Part shown: positions 33,604-44,641 of the stretch, piece after piece
Layout: each line of letters starts with the position of its first letter
Position numbering within the stretch: the stretch's first letter is position 1
Origin: Blepharisma japonicum
Taxonomy: Eukaryota; Ciliophora; Heterotrichea; Heterotrichida; Blepharismidae
Assembly (NCBI GenBank): GCA_949751835.1
Contig: CATKHK010000003.1
Span: 372,001-436,000, forward strand
Direction: 5' to 3'
DNA: 64,000 nt
The notes under the pieces: generated by a model
The model's input: the letters and a program-made list of their open reading frames with translations, nothing else
What the model was told of the DNA's origin: nothing
Database searches by the model: none
Translations under genes and position numbers: made by a program

Positions 33604-35385
33604 ATGGAGGTAAAGCAGTGCTTTGAGGTAAACTGCTTGGAAGAAATTGAATATATATGCCACTGCTCTTCTCCTGAGACTTACTTATGCAAGGTGCACT
33701 GAATGAAACATTGTGAATTACCCGATCGAGACCATGCCTTTGAGTCTATTTTCTTAAAGCCTTATAAAGGAACAAAAGAAGGAATTCTTAAATTAATTGA
33801 AAAAGAAAAATCTAAAAAAGAGAAGAATAAAAATAAAATCATTTCTTCATTTAGTAGAAATCTTTGCAATTCAGAAAATAATATTGAAGATTTTTGTAAA
33901 ATGTTGGATGCTGATTCAATTGAATTAGGAAATTTATTTGATAAGATTTCTCAAATCGACAAAATTTCAAGGTTTGATCAAGACCCAATTATAAAATTAT
34001 TGACTATGAAACCTGATGATGCTATTGAGGATTTTAAAAAATTTATACCGTCAAAGGAAAGATCATATAATAGCGTTAATTTATTTTGCGGTCTCAGTGA
34101 TGAAATCGCAAAAATGATTGAAAGTTTCATTAAAGACAAATTTGAATCCTTTCTTGACAAAAAACTTTTAAATTTAGAAAAGACTCTTGAGAGACATAAC
34201 AAAGAAATTGATTCGAATAAATTAATAGAATCTAATCAAATAAAAGAAGCAATGAACCAGATTTCTGATCTAATTAATAAAACTGAGAAAATTAATAAAG
34301 AATTCGAAGACTACAAACAATCATTAGAGCAAAAATTACAAAATGAATTAAATGACCTTAATGCTCAGTTACAAAAACTTAAAAATTGGTTGCCTGATTT
34401 CCAGCTTCATGATATAAGAAAAAAAGAATCTGAGATTTTAGATTTGCCAAATAATCTAAAAATAGAAAAAGATTTCAGAATAACGTGCCGATTATTTGAA
34501 GAAGAGCTATTGGCGCTTCGCAGCTTTCATCCGCCACTAAGCCAAGCTTATCAAAATTATTCAAAAGCTTATCATCAAAAAGTTTCTCTATATCTTATTG
34601 ATGAAGATAGTATCAGTAGCAAAACTAATTTATTTATCTCTGACACTGAAAACGAGAGAAATGAAGTTAAGGTGCTTAATACATTAGCACCATTAAAATA
34701 TGGCACATGCATTGCTCCATTACCAAATGGCTAATTGTTCTGTTTTGGGAATATTCCACCTTCTGGTATTACATTAATAGCTAATGAATATTGCGAGGTT
34801 CGAAGCCTGCCATTTGGAACTCCTTGCTATTGATCATCAGCTATTTATTTTAATAGAAGTATTTATTGCTTTGGAGGATTTAATAATGACTATCTGAGTT
34901 TATCTGAAAGATTTGATATAGATAGAAACAAATGAGTAAAATTAAACTCAATGCCAAAAGCAGATACTGGCTGCCATTCTTTAGTTTTTAATGGAAATAT
35001 TTTAATATCTGGTAGTGTTAACAGAAATCTTATTCGATATTCAATTGACAACAATACTTTCACAAAAATTAATTATGAATTCTCGGAATTTAAGAGAAAG
35101 ATTTTGATTAAAGTTGAAAGATTTTATTTGATTGAGTGTGGAAATGGATGGATTTATGAAAGCGAAAATTGCGATGACACTAGTTGAAGACAAATAGGAA
35201 GTTCTATAATTAGCTATAGCTGTCCTTATCAAGTTTATTGCTCTTATAATAAAAATGCAATACACATTGGAATAAATTTGCCTGGAAAGCAATACTATAA
35301 GTTTGATTTAGTGCAAAATCAACTAATAAGTATAACAGAAGAAAAAAATTGAATTTTTAATAGTAAAAATTGTTTATCTTGATAG
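33604..35385 (+). pseudogene. Kelch-type paralogue with one in-frame TAA
   Basis: The frame from ATG 33604 to TAG 35385 is 594 codons, exactly the length of the paralogue at 31084-32865. It is interrupted once, by TAA at 34732-34734 (after IAPLPNG and before LFCFGNIPPSGITL). The paralogue has a Glu codon there (IPNCELFCYGK). TGA codons elsewhere fall at conserved Trp. The zinc site, coiled coil and blades (ERFDIDRNKWVKLN, NGNILISGSVNRNLIRYSI) are otherwise intact, and the 650 bases after the TAA contain no further stop. No short intron removes it. The sequence could be a very recent pseudogene, a truncated 376-residue protein, or a gene using readthrough; sequencing error is also possible. 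Confidence 0.65.
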
Positions 35386-35472
35386 CTATAAGGTATTATT
35401 AAAAAAATGCTTAAAAGAAATTTGCATATTGAATAATCAATTATTTTAAGTTTGTCGAATTTAATTGCTCGA

Positions 35473-38151
35473 TTAAATTCCAAATTTATGAGATATCGAA
35501 TTCAGTTGATCCTCAATTTCTGAAATTTGATATTTCCTTTTAGAGTATTGAGCAAGATCTTTTTCAATGCTTGCGATTTTAGCGTTTGTTATTTCTTTTT
35601 CTTTCTTGAAATCATATATTTTTTTCTTTAGAATTCTATTTTCGTCTATAATCTGTCCCATATTTTTATGAGATTCTCCATAGCTATAAGTCTGCATTTC
35701 CTTAATAGTTTTTATTTCCAATTCTTTTTCTTTTCTTTGTAACCTTTCTTCCTTATATTTTAGCTTATTTTCAAGACTTTTCAATTCTTCATCCTTCACC
35801 AATAATTTCCCCTTCAATTCATAAATTTCTTCTTTTTGCATTTCTATCTCATTTTCCCTCCTATGTATTTCAATCCATTTCTCATGTATTATTTTTTCTT
35901 GCTGTAGCCTTTCTTCTATCAAAATTGATGCAGCTTCTTCTTTTGCCTTAATTTCATTCATTTTTTCATCAAAATTTGACTCATCCTTAACTCTTTTTAA
36001 CTCGAACTCTAATATCGATTTTTCAACTAGACAATTATCAAATTCCCTTCTCATATATTCCAATTCTTCTGAAGACTTTATAGTTTGGCTTCTTTGTCGA
36101 GAAACTGAGCCTATACTAATAAAAGAAAATTTTCTTGAGGCTTCACAGACTGGGCTTATACTTCTGGAAGGCGTTGAACAGAATGAGGAGTTTGGGGAGG
36201 TCATGAAAATACTAGATGTGCAGGATTGTTTGGGATTTCGAGACTGCCTTGACTTGATTCTTAGTTTTTCTTCTTTGTTGATCCATTCTTTTTCAATTAT
36301 ATATAAAGACTTGTTTAGCTTAGCGGTTGCCAGTGCACTATTTTCGATAGCTTTTTCTGTCTTGAGCTTAGAAATTTTAGTTTTGATAGAGTTTATAGAT
36401 CTACAAAGTTGATGGACTTGATGCTTATCAGAGCATACGGATATTTCGTGCTCTTTTTCTTTCAGTTCTCCTATTAGTTTTAAAATCTCAATATCTTTTG
36501 TAGTAGAACCTGATGGTTTTTTCTCTTCAGAACTACCAGATGAGCGATGAAATAATTTCTGAAGAGACTTAATTGCAGCTCTTAATTCTTTATTTTCATT
36601 TTTCAATTCCTGTATTTCCTCATTGCATTTTTTTAAATTTTCATCTAAAATTTTTTGATTTGCGATAAGAAATTCATTTTCATGCCTTGCTAGCTCTTCT
36701 TTTTCTCTATAGCTTTTAATTGATTCCTGCATTTCAGTCATCAGAGGTCCTTCAAAGCTCAGCCCATTCTGATCAAACGATAATTTCATTTTAGCAAACT
36801 CCGCCTCTTTACTCATTTGCTCTGCAATTTTTTCAATGTTTTCTGTGTCCAATCTCGACCTATCCATCATTTGTAGACTATATTCTTCACAAAAAGAATC
36901 AAATTCTCCTTCTGTGTTTACTTCTGTTTGATAAAAGAAAGCTGGCTGTGAAGCACTTTCATTGGTTTTTGGTAACGGAATTGTAGAGCTGCAAAAGTCG
37001 AAATCAGCATTTGTAAAGTCCCAGACTTCTGATGGCTTTTTAACTTTAATAGAGACTTGAAAGCTACCTATATTAAGCTTATATGCTTTTTCAGTCCCAC
37101 CTTCACTGATTAAGTCAATGATATCTTCTAATTGAGTAATGGAAGATTTTATGTCGTCTAGTCGGCATATAATTATTTCGCTTTCTGACTTTGTGCTTGA
37201 GCGTGCTCGTGATCGAGCTTTCTTGGCTGTTTCACCTACAACTTTTCTGACTTGGAGTCAGAACTCGGGGACTTGGATTTGCAAGTCTTTGTCAATTTGA
37301 GGAAGATCACAATCCAAGAGATTTTCGATATCAGTTTTTATTTTTATTAAGTGATGGTAGCACACATTTTCTACTTTAGGATCGTAGAGTTTTTTATAGT
37401 CTTCCAGCTCATTTTTAATATTATTTATTTCTTTTTCTTTTTGCTTAAGCTTTTCTTGATTATCTTCAATATCAGATATTTTGAGCATTTCTAAGCAATC
37501 TAAATCTGCTTGCAGTTGGTTGCACCTCACGCATAGACTATCGCTGCCAACTCTATTAAGAGTGTCATCATCAGAATTTGTAAACAAAATTCTGGAGTCC
37601 GGCTGTGAGCACTTAATCATTTTTTCATAGCATTTCCTGAGTGCCATTTCCAATTCAATATCAGAATAAATATCAATTGAAATATTGATCCACTTTTGAA
37701 TAGTTTTCTCAATTTCAGATTTAAACACAGAGATCCCATAATCAGGGTATTTATCAAACTGAAATAGATCATGGTTGAAATCCTCATTTCCCTTCATTAT
37801 GAGCCTAAGTATGCACCCTCTCAAATCTTCGTTTTCCATGGTCATTTTTGAAATTTCTTTGTGATCTGGCTTTTGGTATTTTCCCTCTAGTCAGTTTCGT
37901 ATTGTTTTGATTTCTTCGTAGATATTTGAAATCTTTTCTTGGATCAGCTCGTCCTTAGAGAAAGAATTACTTGAAAGAAAGGACGAAAGCTGCGAGCAGA
38001 CTGATTTAAAGAGATTGAAATCTGATGGAGGAGGGGATGGGTCCATAGCTCACTTTCTTTTTGCAAAAGAAGGAGGAGTTTTTACGGTAGACTCAGGTTC
38101 AGCTGTGATAAACTTGGTTTTGGGAAAGATTGGAGTCGTAGGCCTGCTCAT
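35473..38151 (-). CDS. Large coiled-coil protein, 892 aa
   Basis: One frame runs from ATG 38151 to TAA, with three TGA codons as Trp. The N-terminal 50 residues are disordered and proline-rich (MSRPTTPIFPKTKF.., PSPPPSDF). About 50-300 is a globular/helical part with HHLIKIKTDIENLLDCDLP. About 320-360 has a Ser/Arg segment (KARSRARSSTKSESE). From about 430 to the end it is heptad-rich coiled coil with two breaks, one containing a Ser-rich patch (SSIFMTSPNSSFCSTPSRS). No motor, kinase or known end motif was seen. The type is common among centriole, basal-body and cortical scaffold proteins, but this is composition, not homology. Confidence 0.75.
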
Positions 38152-38346
38152 GCGTTGAAATATGAATTAAGTTTTAATTTCATTTATGCTGTTAATTAAT
38201 AAATGCTGATCTTATTCAGAAAATTTTTTAATTATATTAGTATTGAATCGTTTAAATCCAAAATTAAATGCGACCATAGCTTCTCCATTTAAACCAAAAA
38301 AATACAGAAGAATAATCTAAATATAAATTCCTAATTTTATATAAAT

Positions 38347-39003
38347 ATGAAAGCCAAAGTCTTTTTTTACGCAGTTAGAGCAGGGCGAAGACCTGGGATC
38401 TATAAAACTTGAGAAGAATGTCTCGAACAAATACATAAATTTCGAGGTGCTGATTATAAAAAATTCCCTGATTTTGATTCTGCGAGGCAATTTTTAAGCT
38501 ATGAAACCAAAGAAATTCCGAAAAAGCCACAATTATCAGAAACTGAAAGCCATGAAGAAAAGAAAGAAATCTACGACAATGCTGGAATTGTATATACTGA
38601 TGGAGGATCTCGGGGTAATCCTGGGGTTGCTGGCTGCGGAGCTGCTCTTTATAATTTAAAGCACATAGAAGTAGCAAGTTCATATAAATTTTTAGGCAAG
38701 AAGCTTACAAATAACATTGCAGAATATGAAGGACTTCTTCTTGGTATGGAGCTTGCTAATGAGCATAATGTTAGAAAATTAGAAGTTCGCTCAGATTCTA
38801 AATTGGCTGTGTCACAAATTCAAGGAAAATGAGCTGTGCGACATCCTGATATAATGGAAATTTGGACTAAAACTATGGACAAAATTAAAGAATTTGAGTC
38901 TTTTTCAATTAAACACATTGAGAGAGAAATGAACTCTAGGGCTGATGAACTTGCAAACAAAGGAATGGACCTTATAATTGTTGAAAATAATGAAATACTT
39001 TAA
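38347..39003 (+). CDS. RNASEH1: Ribonuclease H1 with hybrid-binding domain
   Basis: The product has 218 residues. Two TGA codons (Trp) fall at conserved places, so a standard-code reading loses the gene. Residues 5-48 are the N-terminal RNA/DNA hybrid-binding domain: YAVRAGRRPGIYKTWEECL, then QIHKFRGADYKKFPDFDSA. Residues 80-215 are the RNase HI fold with all four catalytic acids: Asp in YTDGGSRGNPG, Glu in NNIAEYEGLLLG, Asp in VRSDSKLAV, Asp in NSRADELANKG. It removes RNA from RNA/DNA hybrids during replication and transcription. No mitochondrial presequence is visible, so it is probably nuclear. There is no reverse transcriptase nearby, so it is a cellular gene and not part of a retroelement. 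Confidence 0.94.
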
Positions 39004-39388
39004 CTCTTATGTTTGTAATAGAATTCTTCACAAAACTTCTCACTTAATCTTAGAGAGCAAAAATAAAAACAATTTTTAAAAGAATTAATCCATTTTGCAA
39101 CAAGCATAAGATAAACAACATAAAATTAATAAATATAATTATGGCTTCCTTTAATTTATTGCAAATAGAAAACTTTAAACCCAAAATCAGTTATTTATAT
39201 TATATTCAAAATATAAACCTCTTAATTTAATATCAAATTAATAAAATTTTCAATAAATTTGTTATATTTTCTAGTTTAAATTTGCAAGCATTACGCACTT
39301 TGATTAATTGATAAAACTTGGTAGTAAATTGCAGAAATTAGAAGAATAGAATTTATTTAAATATAAAGGTTCTATTAAATCATAATGA
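39004..39388. other. Intergenic, 385 bp
   Basis: The sequence lies between convergent genes and is extremely AT-rich (long runs of taat/aaat). Nothing recognised. Confidence 0.5.
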
Positions 39389-40108
39389 TTAATGACTTTT
39401 ATTATTAATTTCGAATTTTATGTCTTTACACACCTCTTGTGCCAGTGCAAAGCTTTTTTTAATCAAATCTGAATTTTTCTTTTCCCCCAAGAAAAATTCT
39501 TGAGGGTCAATTTTTGCAGCCATGAGTTCATAAGCTATCTTATATTTTTTAATGCTCTCAGGCTTTTGTATAAGTCTAGTGGCATCATGTATTTGTTTGG
39601 CCTTTGCTAATGGATTATCTACTACCATGATATATCCAATTAGTGCACCTTTAAGTTTGTGATGAGTGATTATATTATATTTTTTTTGTAATTCTGCCAT
39701 ATTAGCCAATATAGAATCAACATAAGTATTAGATGTTTCAAGGTATTTATAAAAGTTTATCCCCACGCCTTCTTGTATGTAAGAAATTCCTTTTAATAAA
39801 TAATTATGAGTTGGGTTGAAATTATCTCGAATTACTTTGAGCACAACGTTTGCTTGACGATCTGTAATATTTTTAAATGTGCTAACTTCACAATATCTCA
39901 GCATTGCCATAAAATCATTTATTGACGCTTCGTTTTTTAAGATTTTTTGGCTTATTGACACGATGTCGGGAAGATCATAATTTGGACGATTATGAAATGA
40001 ATATTCTTCCTTTAAATTTTGATCATTTGGATTTTGTGTAGCGAATGGCCGTACAAGAGCAGATTTGAGTTGCCAGAAATTCTTGGGAAAAAATCTTAGA
40101 AAAGCCAT
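39389..40108 (-). CDS. Probable mitochondrial protein of unknown function, 239 aa
   Basis: The frame is complete without TGA. The first 25 residues (MAFLRFFPKNFWQLKSALVRPF) have the Arg/Lys-rich, hydrophobic and acid-free character of a mitochondrial targeting peptide, with a plausible cleavage near ATQ. The remainder is alpha-helical (ISQKILKNEASINDFMAMLR; DRQANVVLKVIRDNFNPTHN) and could be a ciliate-specific mitoribosomal, respiratory-complex or RNA-processing subunit. No catalytic motif was recognised. The 3' neighbour RNase H1 is convergent. Confidence 0.75.
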   Translation of the reverse strand: MAFLRFFPKNFWQLKSALVRPFATQNPNDQNLKEEYSFHNRPNYDLPDIVSISQKILKNEASINDFMAMLRYCEVSTFKNITDRQANVVLKVIRDNFNPTHNYLLKGISYIQEGVGINFYKYLETSNTYVDSILANMAELQKKYNIITHHKLKGALIGYIMVVDNPLAKAKQIHDATRLIQKPESIKKYKIAYELMAAKIDPQEFFLGEKKNSDLIKKSFALAQEVCKDIKFEINNKSH

Positions 40109-40155
40109 AGATTTATTAAAGTTTAAATTAATTAATAACAGTCTATTTGTAAAAA

Positions 40156-40620
40156 TTAATAATCACTGAACTCATCTTCTTCAGGAGCATAAATAGGCGG
40201 GAGAGCGCCATGCGCGTAACCAGGCCCATCCATCGTTTCATTCTGAGGCAAATAACTCTTCTCTCTAAACAATATGAAAGCTCTTGTTAAAATTTTCCTC
40301 GACAAGTGCCTAAAAAGCTTTTTGTGTTTTTCCAGTTTGTTAATGCTTGGGCCTTTGCATTCTGATTTTCACTTATAAAAGGCATACTCTAGAGGTAGTG
40401 TTTGGGCCGCTTCAATTAATGGTATCATTCTCAGATGAAGTCCTACTAAATGAATATTCCCAAGTTTCCGTGTTCTCAATAAAGCTTGTTCTAGTTTTGA
40501 AGCGTCTCTGTTGTATCGGTATTCTGCAAGAGTTATCAAGTTCTCGTATCTGGCTATATCAGAGTTTTGGCCAGATCCTCGTGGCTGGTCTTTGAATTCA
40601 AGCTCTATGTCTTCATCCAT
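40156..40620 (-). CDS. Hypothetical protein, 154 aa
   Basis: The frame runs ATG 40620 to TAA 40156 with one TGA as Trp at the midpoint. The N-terminus is acidic (MDEDIELEFKDQPRGSG), the centre is a helix-rich stretch (ARYENLITLAEYRYNRDASK; ALLRTRKLGNIHLVGLHLRM), and the end is acidic (YAPEEDEFSDY). No domain is recognised. It is divergent from the 40754 gene with 133 bp between start codons. Confidence 0.65.
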
Positions 40621-40753
40621 GATAATTATTAAATTAAGCAGATTTGAAAACCAGCTATCATATAGGGATGTAAGTGAGATAATAATAAAACTGTTTAAAA
40701 ATAACGATTCTGGTACTTATATCAATCGTGGTATGCTATTATTAAATTAATTG

Positions 40754-41596
40754 ATGGGAAACCTTCCAGGCAAGCACATCACATTCAGAAATGACGTAAT
40801 GAACGTCCCTTCAAGCCCAGACTTCGTATATCGCAGAAAGAGCCAAGAACTAAGCGAGCTTACAATCACAAAGGTTTTGAATCTTCCAGAAGCTTCCTCT
40901 GCAACCTCTCCTTCAGTTGAGCCAAAAAGTTCAGATAAATCAGAAGGCTCCTCTGCAAGTGCTGAGTCCAGTTCTTCATCTGACTCCCAGTCGCAGACTT
41001 CAGAGTCAGAAGAGCCATCTGCTCCAGTCGAGCTGCTTCCTGATGGCTCCAAAAAGGTAAGGATAATAGAAACATCTTTAGTCCAGCTTCCTCACACAAA
41101 TAAGGACGCTTTTCGCAAGCACTCCAAAGAGTTCGATAAATCCGAATTCACAAAAGCAGTGAACGCTTTAAAGCTGCTAAAAACTCATGTAGAAATCATA
41201 GAAGACTCTGATCATAAAGAAACAAGCCCAAAGTTCAAGAACCAGATCCATGATTTTGAGGCTGGGGAGTATAAAATTGCGAAAAAATTCATTGAAGAAA
41301 ACCCATTAGAAGAAAACCCATTAGAAGAAGAAACTAAAGAAAATGCAAAAGTGCAAGAAGAAGTTGAGCCAAAAAGACCTATAATGCAGCATAGAAAAAC
41401 TGTTGTTTTTGAATCACCAGCTGACACAAGTAAGACCAATGCAAATTTTGCTGACAAATTGAGACAGTTCAATAAAAATGAATTTATTAATGCTAAAAAA
41501 ATGAGTATGAAAGACGATGAAATTGCTGATATATTAGACTCTAGCCGCAAAGAAGCCAAAATTCGCAGCAGAGGCCGCAGCTTAACATTGAAATAA
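40754..41596 (+). CDS. Disordered protein with three F-x-x-x-EF-x-x-AKK motifs
   Basis: The product has 280 residues. The start is ATG 40754 (an upstream TTG is in frame). Its opening MGNLPGKH could be N-myristoylated. Residues 45-100 are Ser/Glu-rich low complexity (SSASAESSSSSDSQSQTSES). Three related short segments follow: KEFDKSEFTKAVNALKLL, HDFEAGEYKIAKKF and RQFNKNEFINAKKM, spaced about 53 and 85 residues apart. They are separated by acidic linkers that include a duplicated EENPL. The motifs look like docking helices for one repeated partner. The stop is 15 bp from the stop of the convergent FMO gene. Function unknown. Confidence 0.75.
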   Translation: MGNLPGKHITFRNDVMNVPSSPDFVYRRKSQELSELTITKVLNLPEASSATSPSVEPKSSDKSEGSSASAESSSSSDSQSQTSESEEPSAPVELLPDGSKKVRIIETSLVQLPHTNKDAFRKHSKEFDKSEFTKAVNALKLLKTHVEIIEDSDHKETSPKFKNQIHDFEAGEYKIAKKFIEENPLEENPLEEETKENAKVQEEVEPKRPIMQHRKTVVFESPADTSKTNANFADKLRQFNKNEFINAKKMSMKDDEIADILDSSRKEAKIRSRGRSLTLK

Positions 41597-41611
41597 AATG
41601 TAAATTATTAA

Positions 41612-43156
41612 TTAAACCCTATGAGTTACCACACTCTTGTAGTCACTAGGTTTTATAGGCTCAAACCAAAATGAGAAATTATTCGGCTTTCTTTTAGTCT
41701 CCAGGCCCATATCTCTGACAAATTGGTCTATTGTAGGATATGTAAACCAGCTGAAACTTATTGTGTCTTCACCGTTTATAACTGTTCTTGTGTAGTCTCT
41801 TCTCTGTTTGATATCATCCACCATCCTAGGGTATCCTGGCAAGTTAACTCTTCCTCTAAGTACTTCAGAAAGCCAGACTGTCTGCATATTTGTATAAAGA
41901 GGGTTACAGTAGGTATTTGTGATCCCAACAACTGCAAAATTTTTCTTATCTGGGATAAGGGTGTTTCTATACATCCAGAGACCATCATTTTCTGTTGGTA
42001 GGCCAAAGTAGTTTCTGTCATAGCCTGTTGCGCAAACAACTAAGTCTGCTTCAACGAGTTTTCCACCTACAATTACTCCGTTCTCAGCAAGACCTTCTAC
42101 GCTGCCTCTGACGACTTTAAGGTTTCCATTTTTGATTTCATTAAAAATCTCGCGTTCTCTGCTGCCTCCTCTGAAAAATTTTTCATTCTTATAAGCAGCA
42201 GCAGGGACTAGCTCGCTTGGCAAGTCCTCGTTAAGTGCATTTTCAAGCATTTTCCAATAAGCGTCACCAAGCCACTTAAAGTACTTATGAATAAACGATT
42301 TTTCGCAGTAAAATGGGTATTGGAATAAAAATCCAAACCTGCTTGAAGCCAAATAGCCTAGCGGGATTCCATGCACTTTTTGGTCTATAGGGGTAAAATG
42401 GTGAGCTTTTCTCATGATGATTGTGGGCTGTGCCCCATATTTATAAGCCTGCCCAAGGACATCAAAAGCGCTTTTCCCACTCCCAATAATAACTACTTTC
42501 TTTCCTTGGCATCATTCTTTTGCATTTATAAATTCTGCATTGTGTATCACCCTCCCTTGAAAGTTTTCCTTCCAAGGTAAATTGGGCATATGAGGCTTAT
42601 TATAAGGCCCAGTGCACAGCACTAAAAAATCATAGTCTTTTTTTTCTCCTTTCTTGGTCTTCACGGACCATGTTTCATCAGGCTTTTGTGAAATTTCGAC
42701 AACTTCTGTGTTAAATTTAAAAAGAGGCCAGAGATTGAAGGTTGTCATATAGTCTTCTACGAATTTTTTCACTTTTTCGAGTCTTGGTAGTTCTTCAGTG
42801 CCTTCTGGAAATTCAAAATCTGGGAGATTGTAATGGGGATATGGGAGTTGAAGACCGCACCCATCGTAGTTTTTCCATCACAATCCTCCAGCACCTGGGT
42901 TTTGCTCGAGGACTTCTACATCGTAGCCTTGCTGGGTCAGAGTTTTCGCTACAATAGCTCCAGCGATGCCTCCTCCGACTACTCCTATTTTTTTCGGAAT
43001 TTTGGTTAGGAAATGTTTATTTGGGTGATCATGGTATGAAGCTTTAGGAAGAAGCTGATATGGAGGACCTTTAGGCTCTTCGTGAGATATGGGATATGCT
43101 AAGTAGGCAGCTGTCGCTCCTGCACAGAGAGGAATTGAGAATAGCAGTTTCTTCAT
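41612..43156 (-). CDS. Flavin-containing monooxygenase (FMO-like)
   Basis: The product has 514 residues, with two TGA codons read as Trp, including one in GGLWW. The N-terminus is hydrophobic (MKKLLFSIPLCAGATAAYLA), a signal peptide or anchor, so it probably faces the ER lumen or membrane. The FAD-binding GVVGGGIAGAIVAK lies at about 58-71. The FMO signature FQGRVIHNAEF is at about 200-210, and the NADPH-binding VVIIGSGKSAFDV at about 219-231. The later CATGYDRN (about 350) is the conserved LxxATGY block. It oxygenates soft nucleophiles such as amines or thiols using NADPH and O2. The protein is slightly shorter than animal FMOs (about 530). Substrate unknown. Confidence 0.92.
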
Positions 43157-43683
43157 TATTATTGGATCTAATAGGATTTACCATATATCCATGTATATCT
43201 GACGTGTCAATGGTTGGATGAAATAAATTATGTGCAATTTTAAATTTGGATTCGGATATACCATTAAAAAGGATTTAAATTTTTAACTGTTTAGCAAGTG
43301 CAGCTTTGTTAAAAAAAGCATAACAAATGTCCAAATTTTTTTAAGGCAATTTTTTCCTTTTTAATTCTCATTTCTGGTAATAAGGAAACTTAGAGTATCT
43401 ATGATTTTTTTTTCCATTTGCAATTGCTTCCGGCACCAATATATTCTTGCCGTATTTATTATGCAAAAATATCAATTTAAAAATTTGGTCAAAAATTGGC
43501 TTTTAAGAAATTCATAATATGAAAATTGATATCTCTTTTATTAGATCGTAATCAAATCAATGGCCAAAAAATTAAAGCTTCCATTGGTTTTTGCTAGTGG
43601 GCTGATTCAATCACATTTATAAATTACCCAAATACATAAGATTAAACTTCATCTTATTTTTACAAAGCAGCACTATAAAAAAT
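43157..43683. other. Intergenic, 527 bp
   Basis: The tract lies between divergent genes. It is AT-rich with two near-identical aaatttggtcaaaaa-type runs around 43480. No open frame of note. It presumably holds both promoters. Confidence 0.5.
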
Positions 43684-44325
43684 ATGAGCAAAGAAGAAAA
43701 AGGCTCCGAAGAGATGGATACTGGGAATAATGACAAAGAAAGTGACAGATACGAGCATTATGTACTTGTAGAGCATGACCATCAAGGCTCAGAAGAAAAA
43801 GAAGACGAAAAAGATGAAAAGCCCCAGAAGAAGCAAAAGCGAGAAGACTCCGATTTCCTCACAATTAAAAAAGGAGATGTAATCAAGGTAATTTGCAAAG
43901 ATGAGTCCGGATGGACCTGGGGCCAAAAATACAACACAAAACTTAAACAGGTAGAAGGTAAAGCAGGCTGGTTCCCGACTTCGTTCGCCAAAAACTACTT
44001 CACAGCAATCAAGGCTGAGCGCAATTCAGAACTCAACAGACTAGCCCAGTATCCAGCAGATTTTTTATCGTATTGTTATACCTCAGGAACAACCCCTGCA
44101 GAAGCAGCAGTAAAAGCAGCTGGTCAGCAAGAAACCCACTTTAGAGGGCTGCCTCTGCTTGAAGATGTCAAAGACGATCCAGATCCTCCTCAGAAGGCAG
44201 TTAAATTGATGAACCAGTATTTTAACTACGAAGAGTGGAATGACCATATGAATAAAATTGATCCTGCCAGAAGAAGGGCAAGGCCAAACCCAAAGCTGAA
44301 GAAGCAAAAGAAGATTAATTGGTAA
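43684..44325 (+). CDS. SH3-domain protein with a long charged insert
   Basis: The product has 213 residues, without TGA. An SH3 domain spans about 26-104: YVLVEHDH opens it, FLTIKKGDVIKVICKDESGW and GKAGWFPTSFAKNY close it (ALYDY, WW and PSNY positions in variant form). Between the first strand and the diverging turn, where the RT loop lies, there is an insert of about 25 residues that is half acidic and half basic (EKDEKPQKKQKREDSD). The C-terminal half is unrelated to the other SH3 gene and ends strongly basic (RRRARPNPKLKKQKK). The likely role is an adaptor. The WTWG in place of WWxG suggests altered ligand preference. Confidence 0.78.
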   Translation: MSKEEKGSEEMDTGNNDKESDRYEHYVLVEHDHQGSEEKEDEKDEKPQKKQKREDSDFLTIKKGDVIKVICKDESGWTWGQKYNTKLKQVEGKAGWFPTSFAKNYFTAIKAERNSELNRLAQYPADFLSYCYTSGTTPAEAAVKAAGQQETHFRGLPLLEDVKDDPDPPQKAVKLMNQYFNYEEWNDHMNKIDPARRRARPNPKLKKQKKINW

Positions 44326-44641
44326 ATTTCTGAAGGATATAGATTGATAAGATATATCTCCAATAGCATTTTAATAAATAGATATATTTAATTAAACATA
44401 GTCTGGGCAAATATTTATTTTATGCAGTGAGCTGCTTGTTGATAAATTTCATTATAAATAACTTAATTCCGTTCACATTTCTTTTAATCATGCGCTCAAA
44501 AATATCTATTGTTTTAAAAACAATGCTTAATTACTATTTAAAATCTATGAAAATTCATTTAAGTATGATGAATAGTCTTGCTGTTGTGAAGTATAGAAAA
44601 AGTAGTAAAAATGTAAATAAATCAAAATTTTCTCTCAGAAT
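44326..44641. other. Intergenic, 316 bp
   Basis: AT-rich. A frame at 44427-44651 lacks an ATG start and overlaps the kinase gene; not called. Confidence 0.5.

Noticed and set aside
33950-34760. 16-nt segment at about 34671 as an intron that could bypass the TAA at 34732
   Set aside because: Removing it shifts the frame into an immediate stop and disrupts sequence aligned with the paralogue.
38347-39003. RNase H domain as part of a retroelement
   Set aside because: It has the N-terminal hybrid-binding domain of cellular RNase H1 and no reverse transcriptase or other element genes around it.
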